A stretch of DNA of 5,159 nt, from contig DGYA01000112.1 in NCBI GenBank assembly GCA_002396505.1, positions 1 through 5,159 on the forward strand, read 5' to 3'. The translations under genes were made by a program, and so were the position numbers. The notes beneath the pieces are model-generated. The model was not told where the DNA came from. It saw only the letters and a program-made list of their open reading frames with translations, and did no database searches. The DNA comes from Cyanobacteria bacterium UBA5018. Lineage in GTDB: Bacteria > Cyanobacteriota > Cyanobacteriia > PCC-6307 > Cyanobiaceae. Numbering within the stretch: position 1 is the first letter of the stretch; every line of letters starts with the position of its first letter. Below, in pieces: positions 3,631 to 5,159 of this stretch.

Positions 3631-5159
3631 ATGCTCAAGCTGTTGCTGGGTGATCCCAATGCCCGCAAGCTGAAGCGCTACCAGCCGATCCTCTCCGACA
3701 TCAACCTGCTGGAGGAGGAGGTCACCCCCCTCAGCGACGACGAGCTGCGCGGCCGCACCGCCGACTTTCGCCAGCGACTGGACAACGCCCGCAACGCAGG
3801 TGGCAGTGCCGCTGCCGTTGCCGCCCGGGAACTGAAGCTGATCGATGAGCTGCTGCCCGAGGCCTTTGCCGTGGTGCGCGAGGCGGGCAAGCGGGTGCTG
3901 GGCATGCGCCATTTCGACGTGCAGCTCATCGGCGGCATGGTGCTGCACGACGGCCAGATCGCCGAGATGAAGACCGGCGAGGGCAAAACCCTGGTGGCCA
4001 CGCTGCCCAGCTACCTCAATGCCCTCAGTGGCCGCGGCGTGCACGTGGTCACCGTGAACGATTACCTTGCCCGCCGCGACGCCGAGTGGATGGGGCAGAT
4101 CCACCGCTTCCTGGGCCTGTCGGTGGGGCTGATCCAGCAGGACATGGCACCGCCAGAACGACGCCGCAACTATGAATGCGACATCACCTACGCCACCAAT
4201 TCAGAGCTGGGCTTCGATTATCTGCGCGACAACATGGCCGGCGACCTGGCCGAAGTGGTGCAGCGCGACTTCCACTACTGCGTGATCGACGAGGTGGACT
4301 CGATCCTGGTGGACGAGGCCCGCACCCCCCTGATCATCTCTGGCCAGATCGAGCGACCCCAGGAGAAGTATCGCCGGGCGGCAGAGGTGGCAGCCCAGCT
4401 GGAACGCTCCATCGAGATGGGCAAGGACGGCATTGACCCGGAAGGCGATTACGAGGTGGACGAGAAGCAGCGCAACGTCTCGCTCACCGACGAGGGCTAC
4501 GCCCAGGCGGAGCAGCTGCTGGGGGTGCAGGATCTGTTCAACCCGGAGGACCCCTGGGCCCACTTCATCAACAACGCCCTCAAGGCCAAGGAGCTGTTCA
4601 CCAAGGACGTCAACTACATCGTTAGGGGTGGCGACGCCGTGATCGTGGATGAATTCACCGGTCGGGTGATGCCCGGCCGCCGCTGGAGCGATGGCTTGCA
4701 TCAGGCGGTGGAAGCCAAGGAGGGCCTGCCGATTCAGCCGGAAACCCAAACCCTGGCATCGATCACCTACCAAAACTTCTTCCTGCTCTATCCGCGCTTG
4801 GCGGGCATGACCGGCACCGCCAAAACGGAAGAGGTGGAATTCGAGAAGACCTACAAGCTAGAGGTCACGATCGTGCCCACCAACCGGCCCCGCTCCCGCA
4901 GCGACTGGACCGATCAGGTGTACAAGACCGAGACCGCCAAATGGCAGGCCGTCGCCAACGAGACCGCCGAGATCCACCGCTCCGGGCGGCCGACCCTGGT
5001 GGGTACCACCAGCGTTGAGAAGTCCGAGCTGCTCAGCGCCCTGCTGGCCGAACAGCAGATCCCCCACAACCTGCTCAACGCCAAGCCCGAAAACGTGGAG
5101 CGGGAGGCCGAAATCGTGGCCCAGGCTGGCCGGGCCGGAGCCGTCACCATCGCCACCAA
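3631..5159 (+). CDS. secA: Protein translocase subunit SecA (5' part, 3' end outside window)
   Basis: SecA is the ATPase motor that pushes preproteins through the SecYEG channel; in cyanobacteria it serves both the plasma and thylakoid membranes. The first 509 residues are present, roughly half of a typical cyanobacterial SecA, with no interruption. Motifs in order: the N-terminal MLKLLLGDPNARKLKRYQP; Walker A MKTGEGKT at 113-120 (Lys119); TVNDYLARRDAEWM; TYATNSELGFDYLRDNM; Walker B DEVD at 220-223, followed by SILVDEARTPLIISG. The preprotein cross-linking domain follows, up to about NYIV and VDEFTGRVMPGRRWSDG. Then come AGMTGTA (391-397), PTNRP (416-420) and GRPTLVGTTSVEKSE (452-466), the last belonging to the second nucleotide-binding domain. 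ATG 3631 gives the standard N-terminus. All key catalytic residues that fall in the window are present. The C-terminal scaffold and wing domains lie outside the window. It is divergent from the GNAT gene. Confidence 0.97.
   Translation, partial: MLKLLLGDPNARKLKRYQPILSDINLLEEEVTPLSDDELRGRTADFRQRLDNARNAGGSAAAVAARELKLIDELLPEAFAVVREAGKRVLGMRHFDVQLIGGMVLHDGQIAEMKTGEGKTLVATLPSYLNALSGRGVHVVTVNDYLARRDAEWMGQIHRFLGLSVGLIQQDMAPPERRRNYECDITYATNSELGFDYLRDNMAGDLAEVVQRDFHYCVIDEVDSILVDEARTPLIISGQIERPQEKYRRAAEVAAQLERSIEMGKDGIDPEGDYEVDEKQRNVSLTDEGYAQAEQLLGVQDLFNPEDPWAHFINNALKAKELFTKDVNYIVRGGDAVIVDEFTGRVMPGRRWSDGLHQAVEAKEGLPIQPETQTLASITYQNFFLLYPRLAGMTGTAKTEEVEFEKTYKLEVTIVPTNRPRSRSDWTDQVYKTETAKWQAVANETAEIHRSGRPTLVGTTSVEKSELLSALLAEQQIPHNLLNAKPENVEREAEIVAQAGRAGAVTIAT

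Noticed and set aside
3318..3653. Plus-strand frame of 111 codons with a GGAGGAGG run just upstream
   Set aside because: The purine run is explained by antisense GNAT codons. The product is Gly/Ala/Pro-rich without family resemblance, and the frame runs into the secA start out of frame.
4201..4773. Minus-strand open frame of 190 codons opposite secA
   Set aside because: The opposite strand encodes highly conserved SecA motifs without interruption, so this frame is a shadow.
1..5159. Mobile element, CRISPR array, toxin-antitoxin or defence system
   Set aside because: There are no transposase, integrase or Cas motifs and no regularly spaced repeat-spacer pattern. Although a tRNA is a common integration site, no attachment-site repeat or integrase is seen here.

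Overview
The window looks like ordinary core chromosome of a GC-rich picocyanobacterium (Cyanobium / Synechococcus type). This rests on a psbZ gene for a photosystem II subunit, strongly cyanobacterial MutS, RibH and SecA sequences, a HIP1 octamer (GCGATCGC) and very high GC. The gene order mutS / psbZ / ribH / tRNA-Gly / GNAT / secA matches what I recall of marine Synechococcus and relatives, but I could not check it here. Assignment below this level is not possible from the sequence alone.

Layout. Positions 1-1576 on the minus strand hold the first ~525 codons of mutS; the rest, including the ATPase, lies beyond the left edge. Its N-terminus carries a long, low-complexity, internally repeated extension. 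A 230-bp gap then separates it from the divergent psbZ (1807-1995, +). A 148-bp gap with three copies of a 10-bp repeat and a hairpin leads to ribH (2144-2629, +), which starts with GTG. A 198-bp gap with several small palindromes and a weak terminator-like hairpin precedes tRNA-Gly(GCC) (2828-2899, +). A GNAT-family acetyltransferase (2891-3328, -) runs convergently, and its last codons lie on the strand opposite the tRNA acceptor. About 300 bp of non-coding DNA with a terminator-like hairpin and short tandem repeats separate it from secA (3631 to the right edge, +), of which 509 codons are present.

How the genes relate. They are unrelated housekeeping functions: mismatch repair, photosystem II assembly or stability, riboflavin synthesis, glycine decoding, an acetyltransferase of unknown target, and the Sec translocase motor. 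The only same-strand neighbours that might share a transcript are psbZ and ribH. I see no mobile element, CRISPR array, defence island or clear undescribed system. The points most worth a second look are the repeated MutS extension with its candidate sliding-clamp-binding peptides, the GNAT/tRNA overlap, and the structured non-coding gaps before ribH and secA.
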